Shown here: positions 54,784 through 63,069 of the stretch, in pieces
Layout of the letters: each line of letters opens with the position of its first letter
Position numbering within the stretch: position 1 is the first letter of the stretch
Assembly: GCF_003072505.1 (NCBI RefSeq)
Contig: NZ_NTGB01000001.1
Coordinates: 1,061,319 to 1,125,318 of the forward strand
DNA from: Polynucleobacter rarus
GTDB lineage: Bacteria > Pseudomonadota > Gammaproteobacteria > Burkholderiales > Burkholderiaceae
Reading direction: 5' to 3'
Length of the DNA stretch: 64,000 nucleotides
Translations under genes and position numbers: made by a program
The notes under the pieces: model-generated
Seen by the model: only the letters and a program-made list of their open reading frames with translations
Database searches by the model: none
Told to the model about the DNA's origin: nothing

Positions 54784-56679
54784 TTAATCTAAAGCTTTAG
54801 CAATATGGTGTTTGGATATTGTTGTCTTGGGAATTTTACTGCCAACATTTTCAAACCACGAACGCACGTCTTCCTCAAGCCCTACTCCGTGCATATAGTT
54901 GTAAATGGCTTTTTTAAGACCTTGACCCAAAACATCATGATTAACTCCCGTTGGATCAATAAAACTAATATCGTTTTTTGCAAAGCTGATCTCAGGTAAT
55001 GGCACCAATTGAACGCCATACTCCTCAGGATTTTTCCCAACTGATGAGTGAACAGTACAAATAAAGCGGTGAAAAAAACCACTTTGAATACAACCTTGTT
55101 CAAAGAGTTGCCGAACATATTCAAGAGAGTCGACTGTTTCTTGTACCGTTTGAGTAGGAAAACCATACATCAAATACGCATGCACTAGAATACCTGCATC
55201 AGAAAATCCTTTCGTTACTTGAGCAACCTGATTAACAGACACTCCCTTTTTCATCAAATTCAGTAAACGATTAGAGGCAACTTCTAGGCCACCTGACATC
55301 GCGATACAACCACTTTTAGCGAGCAAATTAGCCAATTCAGGGGTGAAGGTTTTTTCAAAGCGGATATTTCCCCACCAAGAAATCACTACTCTTCTTCGGA
55401 TTAATTCTTCTGCGAGGGCCTTTAAGATTTTTGGCGGAGCCGCTTCATCTACAAAATGAAAGCCTGTCTGCCCAGTTTCATGAATGATTTGTTCAATCCG
55501 GTCGACGAGTAAACTTGCTGAGGCGGTCTCATATCGAGAAATGTAATCTAAAGAGACATCACAAAAACTACATTTTTTCCAGTAGCAACCATGCGCTACT
55601 GTTAATTTATTCCAACGCCCATCACTCCAAAGACGGTGCATGGGGTTGAGCATATCCAAAAGTGATAAATAGGAGTCGAGGGGTAAACCATCCCAGGTTG
55701 CAGTTCCAACCTCTTCAAACGGAATATCAGGCTCTTGCCAATTAATCAATTCAACGGTGTCATCTTCACCTTTAATAAAGGTGCGTACTAATCGACTTTT
55801 TGAGCGTTTTCCTGCTAAATGTTCTAACAATGCTAATAAAGGGCGCTCACCTGAATCTAAAGTAACAAAATCTAAGTAATTAAAAACACGAGGATCAGTC
55901 ATCTCGCGCAGCTCTGTATTAACGTATCCACCCCCAAGAGCAATCTTTATTTTTGGATCAGTATTCTTAATCGTTTGCGCAATCCTCAGTGCGGCGTACA
56001 TCGCACCTGGAAAAGGAACTGATAGGAGGACTAAGGTTGGTTGATGACGATTAAGCGCTTCAAGGGTTAGATGACTAAGGTGTAAATCCATTAAATTCGG
56101 TTTGGCATTCAAGGCATCATTCAGCGGCGTAAAAGTCGGCTGACTACCGGCCAAAGACTCGGCGTAACGCACAAATTCAAAACGACTATCAACCGCATCA
56201 CGTAATACATCTGATAGATCATTAAGGTATAAAGTTGCTAAGTGACGTGCCCTATCTTGTGATCCAAGTGCCCCAAAAGCCCAAGCCAATGGATCTCCAG
56301 AATCCTCATCATCAAAAGCTTCTAATGAGGAAAATCTTGGACCTTCAGGAAGAAAATCACGAGAATTGATTCGGTGACTTAGGGTGCTGTCTTTACCTTG
56401 TAAAAATGTTATTACCGATGATATGGTTGAATGGTAATCATCAAAGAAATCAAGAAAAAAGTTGACGCTACTACTTCTGTAGGCCTCAGGCATGTCAATG
56501 GCCTGATTTTTGACCTCTAGTAATCCCAAAGGATTGAAGAAGCTGAGGACTAAGGCTAAGGCTAAATCTTCTTGAACTGCCTCAATGCCGCGAGACCTTA
56601 AAAATCCGGTGAGGTACGCTGTTGAGGGGTAAGGCGTATTCAACTGCGTCATTGGTGGAATGAGGCTTAGTACTTTCAT
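54784..56679 (-). CDS. Radical-SAM protein with B12-binding-like domain and CX4CX2C cluster motif
   Basis: A 631-residue protein of unknown substrate. Residues 1-190 contain a variable helical part; about 195-300 form a B12-binding-like Rossmann domain (LVLLSVPFPGAMYAALRIAQTI, ALGGGYVNTELREM) without the DXHXXG cobalt-His motif. The cluster cysteines are Cys365, Cys370 and Cys373 in HGCYWKKCSFCD, giving CX4CX2C rather than CX3CX2C. GGLEVASNRLLNLMKKGV and LMYGFPTQTVQE are typical SAM-barrel motifs. It is 221 bases downstream of livF on the same strand. Function not recognised. Confidence 0.88.
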   Translation of the reverse strand: MKVLSLIPPMTQLNTPYPSTAYLTGFLRSRGIEAVQEDLALALVLSFFNPLGLLEVKNQAIDMPEAYRSSSVNFFLDFFDDYHSTISSVITFLQGKDSTLSHRINSRDFLPEGPRFSSLEAFDDEDSGDPLAWAFGALGSQDRARHLATLYLNDLSDVLRDAVDSRFEFVRYAESLAGSQPTFTPLNDALNAKPNLMDLHLSHLTLEALNRHQPTLVLLSVPFPGAMYAALRIAQTIKNTDPKIKIALGGGYVNTELREMTDPRVFNYLDFVTLDSGERPLLALLEHLAGKRSKSRLVRTFIKGEDDTVELINWQEPDIPFEEVGTATWDGLPLDSYLSLLDMLNPMHRLWSDGRWNKLTVAHGCYWKKCSFCDVSLDYISRYETASASLLVDRIEQIIHETGQTGFHFVDEAAPPKILKALAEELIRRRVVISWWGNIRFEKTFTPELANLLAKSGCIAMSGGLEVASNRLLNLMKKGVSVNQVAQVTKGFSDAGILVHAYLMYGFPTQTVQETVDSLEYVRQLFEQGCIQSGFFHRFICTVHSSVGKNPEEYGVQLVPLPEISFAKNDISFIDPTGVNHDVLGQGLKKAIYNYMHGVGLEEDVRSWFENVGSKIPKTTISKHHIAKALD

Positions 56680-56900
56680 TGGTAAGGCCTAATCGTAAAT
56701 TTAGGAAGTCGAAATTTAAACCAGCCAACTACTAATGAAAGAGGGCTCTTCTAAATTTTTCTACTCAATAGGGTCAATCGCTAAACAATAGGAAGTTTAG
56801 AGCAACACCCAAAAATGTGATGTCATTTTAGCATTCAATAGAATGATTAAACCATTCATATTGAACTGTTTAGTCTCTATATATTGGACTAATTACGCTT

Positions 56901-57629
56901 TCAGAAATTAATCCCCAGCCATTCTTTTACTTGTTCATGTAAATCTCCAGTGAACTGACTTTGAGGGCCAGAGGCTGAAATTTTACCGAGGCTTAATACA
57001 TACAGAAATTGAGACATTTGCACCACTCTTCTGACATTATGGTCAATCAATAGCACGCCCATGCCATTTTGAGTAAATTTTTCTAACCAAATAAATATTT
57101 CTTCAGCTATTTTGGGTGAGAGACCAATACTAGGCTCATCAACTAAACATAATTGGGGTTGTAAGATCCACACTTTGGCAAACTCTAATTGCTTTTGTTG
57201 ACCTCCTGAAAGCTCCCCAGCGGCTTGATTTCGTTTTAATTTAAGAATGGGGAACAGTTCTAACACTTCTTCGTAACGCTGTTGCCAACCCTGCATAGAT
57301 TTTCTAGATCGCACAGGCAATAGGAGATTATCTTGCACGCTTAAAAATGGAAATAAACTAGATTCTTGTGGAATGCAACTGATGCCATAATCAATTAATT
57401 CATGCGCTTGAATCGCGTTTAAACTCTTTCCGCGATAAAAGACTTCACCAATTTTAGGCTTTAAAAATCCGCAGATTGTTTTAATTAAAGTAGACTTACC
57501 TGCACCATTCAGTCCTATTAAACCAGTAACTTGTCCAGCGAAGACTTCTAAATTTACATCGACTAAAACGTCAATATCTTTGGCATAACCGGAAGTCACA
57601 TTCTTTAATGACAACAATGGCTCAGTCAT
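56901..57629 (-). CDS. livF: Branched-chain amino acid type ABC transporter ATPase LivF
   Basis: A 242-residue ATPase: Walker A GLNGAGKST, signature LSGGQQKQLEFAKVW, Walker B CLVDEPSIGLSP, His-loop LIDHNVRR. The short C-terminus and the IPQESSLFPFLSV Q-loop area fit LivF. It overlaps livG by 8 bases and ends a five-gene minus-strand operon. The signature Lys/Gln where Arg usually stands is a minor change. Confidence 0.93.
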   Translation of the reverse strand: MTEPLLSLKNVTSGYAKDIDVLVDVNLEVFAGQVTGLIGLNGAGKSTLIKTICGFLKPKIGEVFYRGKSLNAIQAHELIDYGISCIPQESSLFPFLSVQDNLLLPVRSRKSMQGWQQRYEEVLELFPILKLKRNQAAGELSGGQQKQLEFAKVWILQPQLCLVDEPSIGLSPKIAEEIFIWLEKFTQNGMGVLLIDHNVRRVVQMSQFLYVLSLGKISASGPQSQFTGDLHEQVKEWLGINF

Positions 57630-58344
57630 GATGCCCCCCTAAATATGCTTCTATAACTTCAGGGCTTTCTAAAACTTCTTTGGTAAGTCCATTACCAATG
57701 ACCCGACCATTATTCATACAAACACATTCTTCACAAAGTTGTTTCACAATCGGCATATCATGGCTAACCACTAAAAACGTATGTCCTTGGCGATGCCTTT
57801 CAGAAATAAACTGCACCATAATTTCTCGCATTTTGGGATGAACTGCGGCAAAGGGTTCATCCAAAAGTGCTAATTTTGGACTACGCATAAAACACATGCC
57901 AAATTCGAGTAACTTTTTTTGACCACCAGAAAGTTCTCCAGCATCAAGAAACTTAACATGATCTAGTTCAAGCTCTTGCATCAGGGCATCTGCTTTTTCA
58001 ACAGACTCTTCGAAACTTAGATCTCTGGCATATCCAGCAATCAATAAATTATCAAAGGCACTTACTCTTGGAAACACCCGAGTCATTTGAAACATTCGCA
58101 TGACACCTAACTTGGCTAATTTAGAGGGCTTTAAATTAGTGATATCTCGTCCCTCAATGAATACTTGGCCTTGATCGGGGATTAATATACCTGAAAGCAT
58201 ATTCAGTACAGTCGTTTTTCCAGAGCCATTAGGACCTATTAAACCAATGATCTTTCCTGGAGAAATATTAAAACTGACATGGTCTACGGCTTGATTTCCA
58301 CCAAAAGATTTAGATAAATCTTGAATTTTTAATAATTGGTTCAT
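57622..58344 (-). CDS. livG: Branched-chain amino acid type ABC transporter ATPase LivG
   Basis: A 240-residue ATPase with Walker A GPNGSGKTT, MTRVFPRVSAFDNLLIAGY, signature LSGGQKKLLEFGMCF, Walker B LALLDEPFAAVHP and SHDMP. The longer N-terminal domain and NNGRVIGNG ending fit LivG. It overlaps both livM (4 bases, ATGA) and livF. It energises uptake of the ligand captured by the LivK-like protein 2 kb upstream. Confidence 0.93.
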   Translation of the reverse strand: MNQLLKIQDLSKSFGGNQAVDHVSFNISPGKIIGLIGPNGSGKTTVLNMLSGILIPDQGQVFIEGRDITNLKPSKLAKLGVMRMFQMTRVFPRVSAFDNLLIAGYARDLSFEESVEKADALMQELELDHVKFLDAGELSGGQKKLLEFGMCFMRSPKLALLDEPFAAVHPKMREIMVQFISERHRQGHTFLVVSHDMPIVKQLCEECVCMNNGRVIGNGLTKEVLESPEVIEAYLGGHHD

Positions 58345-59315
58345 GAGGATGCCGACTTACCTAAATAGCGTTGCATGAGTTGTGAAAATAATCCCCATAG
58401 GCCCGTTCTAAAAAATCGGGCAAAAACAATCACAATAATTGCAAAAACAATCATTTGGATATTACCCACATCTCTTAACCACTCAGAACCAAGATAAACG
58501 ATTAGAGCCCCAATTAAAGGTCCCGTGACAGAGCCTACACCACCAATGACAACCATTGAAATAACTAAGCCTGTTTGTTGTAATAGACCCATTTCAGGGC
58601 TTACCAATTGACTAAAAGAACCATACATTGCTCCAGCAAAACCACATAAGGCGCAAGAAATAGCAAACGCAATTAATTTGATCCGCGTGACATCTATACC
58701 TCTGCTTTCTGCGCCTTCTTGATCATCTCGAATAGCTAATAAAAAACCACCAAATTTTGAGCGCATCAGTGAATAAATAAAACCACCGACTAAAACAACT
58801 AATACTATAAAAAAATAATAATAAGAGATACGGTCCGTCATCAAAGTAGGAACATTTAATCCTTGATCACCACGGGTATATTCATGGGAATTAGAAATGA
58901 TGACACGAGAAATTTCAGCGAAAGATAAGGTGGTTAATGAAAGATAGGGACCTTTTAGATGCATTACTAACCCACCCAAACCAAGACCTAATAAAGCAGT
59001 ACCTACAATAGCTAAGGGCATTGAAACCCATAAAGAAATATGCGCATGAAAATCAAGTAAACCCACTATGTAACCACCAAGCATGGCAAAAGCAGCAGGT
59101 GCCATTGAAAACTGACCACAATAACCTGCTAAAAAATTCCAGGCCATTGCTACGATGCCGAAATACATTGCAACAACTAAGATGCCTAAGGTGTAATCAC
59201 TTAATTGCAATAAAGGTAATAGACAAAGAAAAAAGATAATGACAAAGAAACACTTGAAATCATACGCCAAGCGATTTCTCCAAAGACGACTATTTTTTAA
59301 AGAACTGGAATTCAT
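58341..59315 (-). CDS. livM: Branched-chain amino acid type ABC permease LivM
   Basis: A 324-residue inner-membrane permease with about nine hydrophobic helices. NFLAGYCGQFSMAPAAFAMLGGY, LKGPYLSLTTLSFAEI and ESRGIDVTRIKLIAFAISCALCGFAGAMYG are LivM hallmarks. A positively charged N-terminus (SLKNSRLWRNRLAYDFK) leads into the first helix. It is 4 bases after livH and overlaps livG. Confidence 0.93.
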   Translation of the reverse strand: MNSSSLKNSRLWRNRLAYDFKCFFVIIFFLCLLPLLQLSDYTLGILVVAMYFGIVAMAWNFLAGYCGQFSMAPAAFAMLGGYIVGLLDFHAHISLWVSMPLAIVGTALLGLGLGGLVMHLKGPYLSLTTLSFAEISRVIISNSHEYTRGDQGLNVPTLMTDRISYYYFFIVLVVLVGGFIYSLMRSKFGGFLLAIRDDQEGAESRGIDVTRIKLIAFAISCALCGFAGAMYGSFSQLVSPEMGLLQQTGLVISMVVIGGVGSVTGPLIGALIVYLGSEWLRDVGNIQMIVFAIIVIVFARFFRTGLWGLFSQLMQRYLGKSASS

Positions 59316-59319
59316 GTAG

Positions 59320-60210
59320 TTAAACTTCCCTTCCTTTTTGTCCTGCTAAGCCTTGAGGTCGAAAAATCAACACCACGATCAGAATCAGTAGACCAAAAGC
59401 ATCTCGGTAGTCATAAGAGAGATAGACTGCAAAATAAGACTCCAACACACCTAGGATTAAGGCTGCAAACATGCTACCCCAAATCGATCCAAGTCCACCA
59501 AGGACAACAATAATGTAAGATTTAATAGCAGGAAATGAGCCAATATCCGGAGATGGATTGACAATTGGAGAAAGTAAAGCACCAGATAAAGCTGCTAGTC
59601 CTCCAGCTATAGCAAAAATTAAGGAAGTCGTTTTAATTGGATCAATGCCAGCTAAAGCAGCACCAAAACGATTTTGAGCAACTGCTTGGATTTGTTTGCC
59701 CCATAAAGAATTCTTAATAAAGATTGCTAAACCAATTAATAAAAAGATGGATACACCTGCTGCCATGAGCTTTTGTCCATTGAGCATAATGGGACCAATT
59801 GCAATCCGTTTAAGATCAAAAAGACTAGGCCCCATAAAAGGCGAAGGACCGATTACTTTATCGACTGTATGAACTAATAACAACGATAAGGCGAAGGTCA
59901 CAACAACAGCATATTCATCTTTAACAAATGACCAACTCCGATAGCCATCATATAAAGGTCGAATCAAAGTGCGTTCAACAATCATCCCCAAAAGGGCACC
60001 ACCCATCGCAGCCATTGGGAGTGTAAACCAGGGATTAATTCCAAAGCTTGTTGAAATTAATGCATAAGTGTAAGCACCAACCATGAAAAATTCGCCATGT
60101 GCAAAATTGATGATTCGCAACACGCCAAAAATCATGGATAAACCTACTGCCATCAATGCATAAAACAGGCCCATAATGAGCCCGTTTATTGTTAAGTCAA
60201 GAAATAACAA
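59320..60210 (-). CDS. livH: Branched-chain amino acid type ABC permease LivH
   Basis: A 296-residue inner-membrane permease with about eight helices. The start LTINGLIMGLFYALMAVGLSMIFGVLRIINFAHGEF, the AVAQNRFGAALAGIDPIKTTSLIFAI coupling loop and VVLGGLGSIWGSMFAALILG are standard LivH motifs. It lies 36 bases after the binding-protein gene and 4 before livM, so all five genes read as one transcript. Confidence 0.94.
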   Translation of the reverse strand: MLFLDLTINGLIMGLFYALMAVGLSMIFGVLRIINFAHGEFFMVGAYTYALISTSFGINPWFTLPMAAMGGALLGMIVERTLIRPLYDGYRSWSFVKDEYAVVVTFALSLLLVHTVDKVIGPSPFMGPSLFDLKRIAIGPIMLNGQKLMAAGVSIFLLIGLAIFIKNSLWGKQIQAVAQNRFGAALAGIDPIKTTSLIFAIAGGLAALSGALLSPIVNPSPDIGSFPAIKSYIIVVLGGLGSIWGSMFAALILGVLESYFAVYLSYDYRDAFGLLILIVVLIFRPQGLAGQKGREV

Positions 60211-60246
60211 GGAAAACTTTCCGTCAATATTCGATTAAATTACTTT

Positions 60247-61467
60247 TTAATTTTTGGGAAAGGTTATTTTTGTAGTATTCAAAGGTAAGCCAGGACCTTG
60301 CAGTAAGGTGGTTTTCCCAACAGCTTGATTGACATCTGTTAATTGGTAATTAACATAAGGGATTGCAGCCCATTGTTGAAAAGCAACACCAGGCGTTGAG
60401 TCAAAAGTCATTACACCCCGAGCACCATCAAACTTCCCTTTACGCATTGCCTCTAAAATCTTAGCAGAATCGGTAGAACCAGCCTGACGAATCGCCTCAG
60501 TGACAACCAACAAAGAATCAACTGCTTGATAAATTAAACGGTTAGGATCATTATTGGTTCTTTTTTTATACTCAACCGCAATTTGCTTAGACAAATCATT
60601 GAGCTTCATATCCGGATGATACATCCCAATTGTCATCATATATTTCCCCGCATCTTTGACGTTTTGCCAAAAGTCAGGGTAATCTGCCATTCCTGCGCCG
60701 TCATAAACCAAGGTTTTTGGTGAAGCTGCTACACCTTGTTCATACAATTGATTTAAAGCAATGTAAGCCCCTGGTGGCAGCATCGTCAACACAACAACAT
60801 CTGGGGGATTTGACTTTAATGAAAGGATCGCTGGGGTAAAATCTTTACTAGCGCGATCTAGCGTCTCAAATTTGTACTCAATATTAGAGCCTTTTGACTT
60901 TAAAGCCTCACCAACTCCTTTTGCCAAACCAATTCCATAATCCGTATTTTCAGCAAAAGCGACGACCCTTTTAACCTTCATGGCTTCTAAAGTCTGAGCC
61001 ATCGATTGAGCAACAACAAAGTTGTAAGGTGAAGTATTAAAAACCTCTGGGTATCCTTTAACTCTAACTGAATCAGCCCAGCAATTAGTATTCACATACG
61101 GAGTTTGATAACGGTGAGCAACTTCAATTTCACTTAAGCAGACAGAGCTTTGATGTGCACCAGTAATCGCGACCACTTTATCTTTAGTAATTAATTTTTC
61201 AACTGCTGATCTACCCTTCTCAGGCAAACCTTGATTATCTTCTATCAATAACTTAATGGGACGACCTAAAACTCCACCTTTAGCATTGATCATATCTGCA
61301 TAAATTTCCATTGCATCTTTAATCTGTGTACCTTGAATCACAGAACCTGGTGGAGAGCGTGTAATCGATAAGCCAATCAAAATTGGATCAGCAGCATATC
61401 CTTGGAGAGTAAAAACCCCCAAAACCAATGCTAAAACAGAAGTGCGAAAAAATGGATTAATCTTCAT
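60247..61467 (-). CDS. Branched-chain amino acid type ABC substrate-binding protein (LivK-like)
   Basis: A 406-residue periplasmic binding protein. The signal peptide (about 1-25, ending GYAAD) precedes the peripla_BP_6 fold: ILIGLSITRSPPGSVIQGTQIKDAMEIYADMINAKGGVLGRPIKLLIEDNQG pattern, followed by AITGAHQSSVCLSEIEVAHRYQTPYVN. At 406 residues it is longer than E. coli LivK (~370). The ligand may be an amino acid, amide or aromatic acid; sequence alone does not say. A strong AGGAG site and a good promoter lie upstream. Confidence 0.92.
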   Translation of the reverse strand: MKINPFFRTSVLALVLGVFTLQGYAADPILIGLSITRSPPGSVIQGTQIKDAMEIYADMINAKGGVLGRPIKLLIEDNQGLPEKGRSAVEKLITKDKVVAITGAHQSSVCLSEIEVAHRYQTPYVNTNCWADSVRVKGYPEVFNTSPYNFVVAQSMAQTLEAMKVKRVVAFAENTDYGIGLAKGVGEALKSKGSNIEYKFETLDRASKDFTPAILSLKSNPPDVVVLTMLPPGAYIALNQLYEQGVAASPKTLVYDGAGMADYPDFWQNVKDAGKYMMTIGMYHPDMKLNDLSKQIAVEYKKRTNNDPNRLIYQAVDSLLVVTEAIRQAGSTDSAKILEAMRKGKFDGARGVMTFDSTPGVAFQQWAAIPYVNYQLTDVNQAVGKTTLLQGPGLPLNTTKITFPKN

Positions 61468-61503
61468 ACTATCTCCTATGGTTATCTAATTAGTTTATTC
61501 AGT

Positions 61504-61533
61504 ATTATTCCTAGTTAATAAAATATAACTCAA
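61504..61533 (-). promoter_or_regulatory. Promoter of the liv-type operon
   Basis: On the minus strand TTGAGT (61533-61528) and AATAAT (61509-61504) are separated by 18 bases. Transcription would begin about 30 bases before the binding-protein ATG, and AGGAG lies 7 bases before that ATG. Spacing and position fit a sigma-70 promoter. Confidence 0.55.
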
Positions 61534-61650
61534 AACATCCTTTTCAGGTTAAAAAATCAACTCAAAGCATACTAGATAAAACACCTAGGTATATCGTAGA
61601 CTCTAACTCTGATTTGCGCTAACAGAGCATTGTCAAATATTAAGTTAAGC

Positions 61651-61776
61651 ATGTATGCTGAACGCAATCCATCCTCTGTTCAAAGTTTGATACCGAAAAT
61701 TCATTCACCCAGTAAGACAACTGAAATAAAGCACGAAAAGATGACCGCCTTCTGTGAGTTCTTACTGCGTGTATGA
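61651..61776 (+). CDS. Small ORF, 41 residues, doubtful
   Basis: The 344-base gap between the liv operon and the XRE gene has one plus-strand ATG frame of 41 codons ending TGA (starts MYAERNPSS, ends CEFLLRV). No good Shine-Dalgarno precedes it, and a palindrome AGCATGTATGCT (61648-61659) covers its start. The family is not recognised. Apart from this and the liv promoter I see nothing else in the gap. Confidence 0.18.
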   Translation: MYAERNPSSVQSLIPKIHSPSKTTEIKHEKMTAFCEFLLRV

Positions 61777-61811
61777 ATTCAGTGGTTCTTTTTCAAGAAT
61801 ACTAATTGATC

Positions 61812-62048
61812 TTAACTACTTCGATTACACCATTCATCATCTGAAAGCTTGAGTATTTCAGCTACTTTTTGGGCTGCTCTGAATTTAATAGCTGGTGAAT
61901 AAAAACTCTTATCACCACCATTTTCTATTTGACTTAGTTGTTTTGTCGAAAGTGTCGCAAGGGTAGCTAATTCACTTTCGCTATAACCAGCTTTTTCTCT
62001 GGCAAGTTTTAATGCCTCTCCACGAATAGTTCGATCCTGTATGAACAT
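61812..62048 (-). CDS. Small XRE-family helix-turn-helix regulator
   Basis: A 78-residue Cro/CI-type DNA-binding protein. ALKLAREKAGYSESELATLATLSTKQLSQIENGG is a plain HTH_3 domain, with the recognition helix around LSTKQLSQIEN; a short tail follows. The size is that of a single-domain repressor or antitoxin-like protein, but no toxin gene is adjacent. It lies between a liv operon and a parvulin/adhesin pair. Ribosome binding site is weak. Its target might be the gap palindrome at 61648-61659, which is inference. Confidence 0.85.
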   Translation of the reverse strand: MFIQDRTIRGEALKLAREKAGYSESELATLATLSTKQLSQIENGGDKSFYSPAIKFRAAQKVAEILKLSDDEWCNRSS

Positions 62049-62182
62049 TTATTTTCTAATTTGTCTCTTTAAATACTCAAACAATATGATTTATTACCTA
62101 AATCACACCTCAATAATCTATTTAGAAAATACGTGTTGTGACTAAAGTCCTAGTCAATGAACGAAATTCCAAATACTAAGAT

Positions 62183-63025
62183 TTACCGCTTTGGTTGCTC
62201 AATCCTTGCATTTTTTAACAAGTTTTCAACTGCTTCTTGGCGTCTCACTTGAACTAGTGATTGAAAAATCCCCTGCTTTGCCGTCTCGAAAGATGGCATT
62301 TCATAATCTCTTAATTCATCCATTCGAAAAACATGCCAACCAAATTGCGTTTTCGTTGGTTTCGAGGTAATTTCACCAACTTTTAACTCTCTTATCACCG
62401 GAATCAGTGATTTTTGCAGTTGACTGAGTAAAAGCCAATCAACTTGCCCGCCCTGTTTGCTGCTCATCTCATCTAAAGATGTTGTTTGAGCAAGTTGTGC
62501 AAAATCTGCTCTGGACCGTAACTTTTGAATTATCTCTTTGGCTTCAGGTTCAGATTTGACGATAATTTGAGAAAATTTATATTGTTTTGCGTTAATTTCG
62601 CCTGGTTCTGTGGTCGCCTTCTGACGTTCATACTCTTGCTTTATATCCATTTCGTTCACTGGATGAGTTTTAAAGTAATCATCAAACCACATGTCGATCA
62701 CTAGATTTTCTTTAGCAATTTGATATTTAAATTGATTCTCAGGACGTTCTTCTAGGAGATTTTTTTGGGCATCCTGCAAAATCAAAGTACGACTGACTAT
62801 TTCATTCAAAATCGATTGACGAAGAGTTAATAAGTCCTGAGTATTTTGATTTGGAGTGTTTTTAAGCCAGTCGTCTAACTGCTTGACATAAATTTTTTGA
62901 CCATTCACTAGTCCTAAAACTTCCAGATCATTAGCGAAAGTATGATGCCCCATCAAAATGAGGGGCATCATGCCAACGAGGAAATACCTTTTAAACTTTT
63001 TCACGAGTGATGCTTTTAAAATCAA
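62183..63025 (-). CDS. Periplasmic SurA/parvulin-like prolyl isomerase
   Basis: A 280-residue exported foldase. The signal peptide (about 10-32, ending TFAND) is followed by a SurA-N-like domain (LVNGQKIYVKQLDDWL...LRQSILNEIVSRTLILQD) and a parvulin domain (about 145-250: QYKFSQIIVKSEPEAK, FAQLAQTTSLDEMSSKQGGQVDWL, KTQFGWHVFRMDELRD). It sits 44 bases downstream of a giant surface-protein gene on the same strand and probably helps that protein cross the periplasm. It differs from the 24.4 kb parvulin in sequence and in having a longer N-terminal region. Confidence 0.92.
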   Translation of the reverse strand: MILKASLVKKFKRYFLVGMMPLILMGHHTFANDLEVLGLVNGQKIYVKQLDDWLKNTPNQNTQDLLTLRQSILNEIVSRTLILQDAQKNLLEERPENQFKYQIAKENLVIDMWFDDYFKTHPVNEMDIKQEYERQKATTEPGEINAKQYKFSQIIVKSEPEAKEIIQKLRSRADFAQLAQTTSLDEMSSKQGGQVDWLLLSQLQKSLIPVIRELKVGEITSKPTKTQFGWHVFRMDELRDYEMPSFETAKQGIFQSLVQVRRQEAVENLLKNARIEQPKR

Positions 63026-63069
63026 TTAAGCTATAAAGTACACTGCAGAAAAAGCTTGTTAACACCAAT

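Noticed and set aside
61812..62048. Toxin-antitoxin pair built on the XRE protein
   Set aside because: No toxin-sized gene is adjacent on the same strand; the nearest neighbours are a parvulin and a transport operon.
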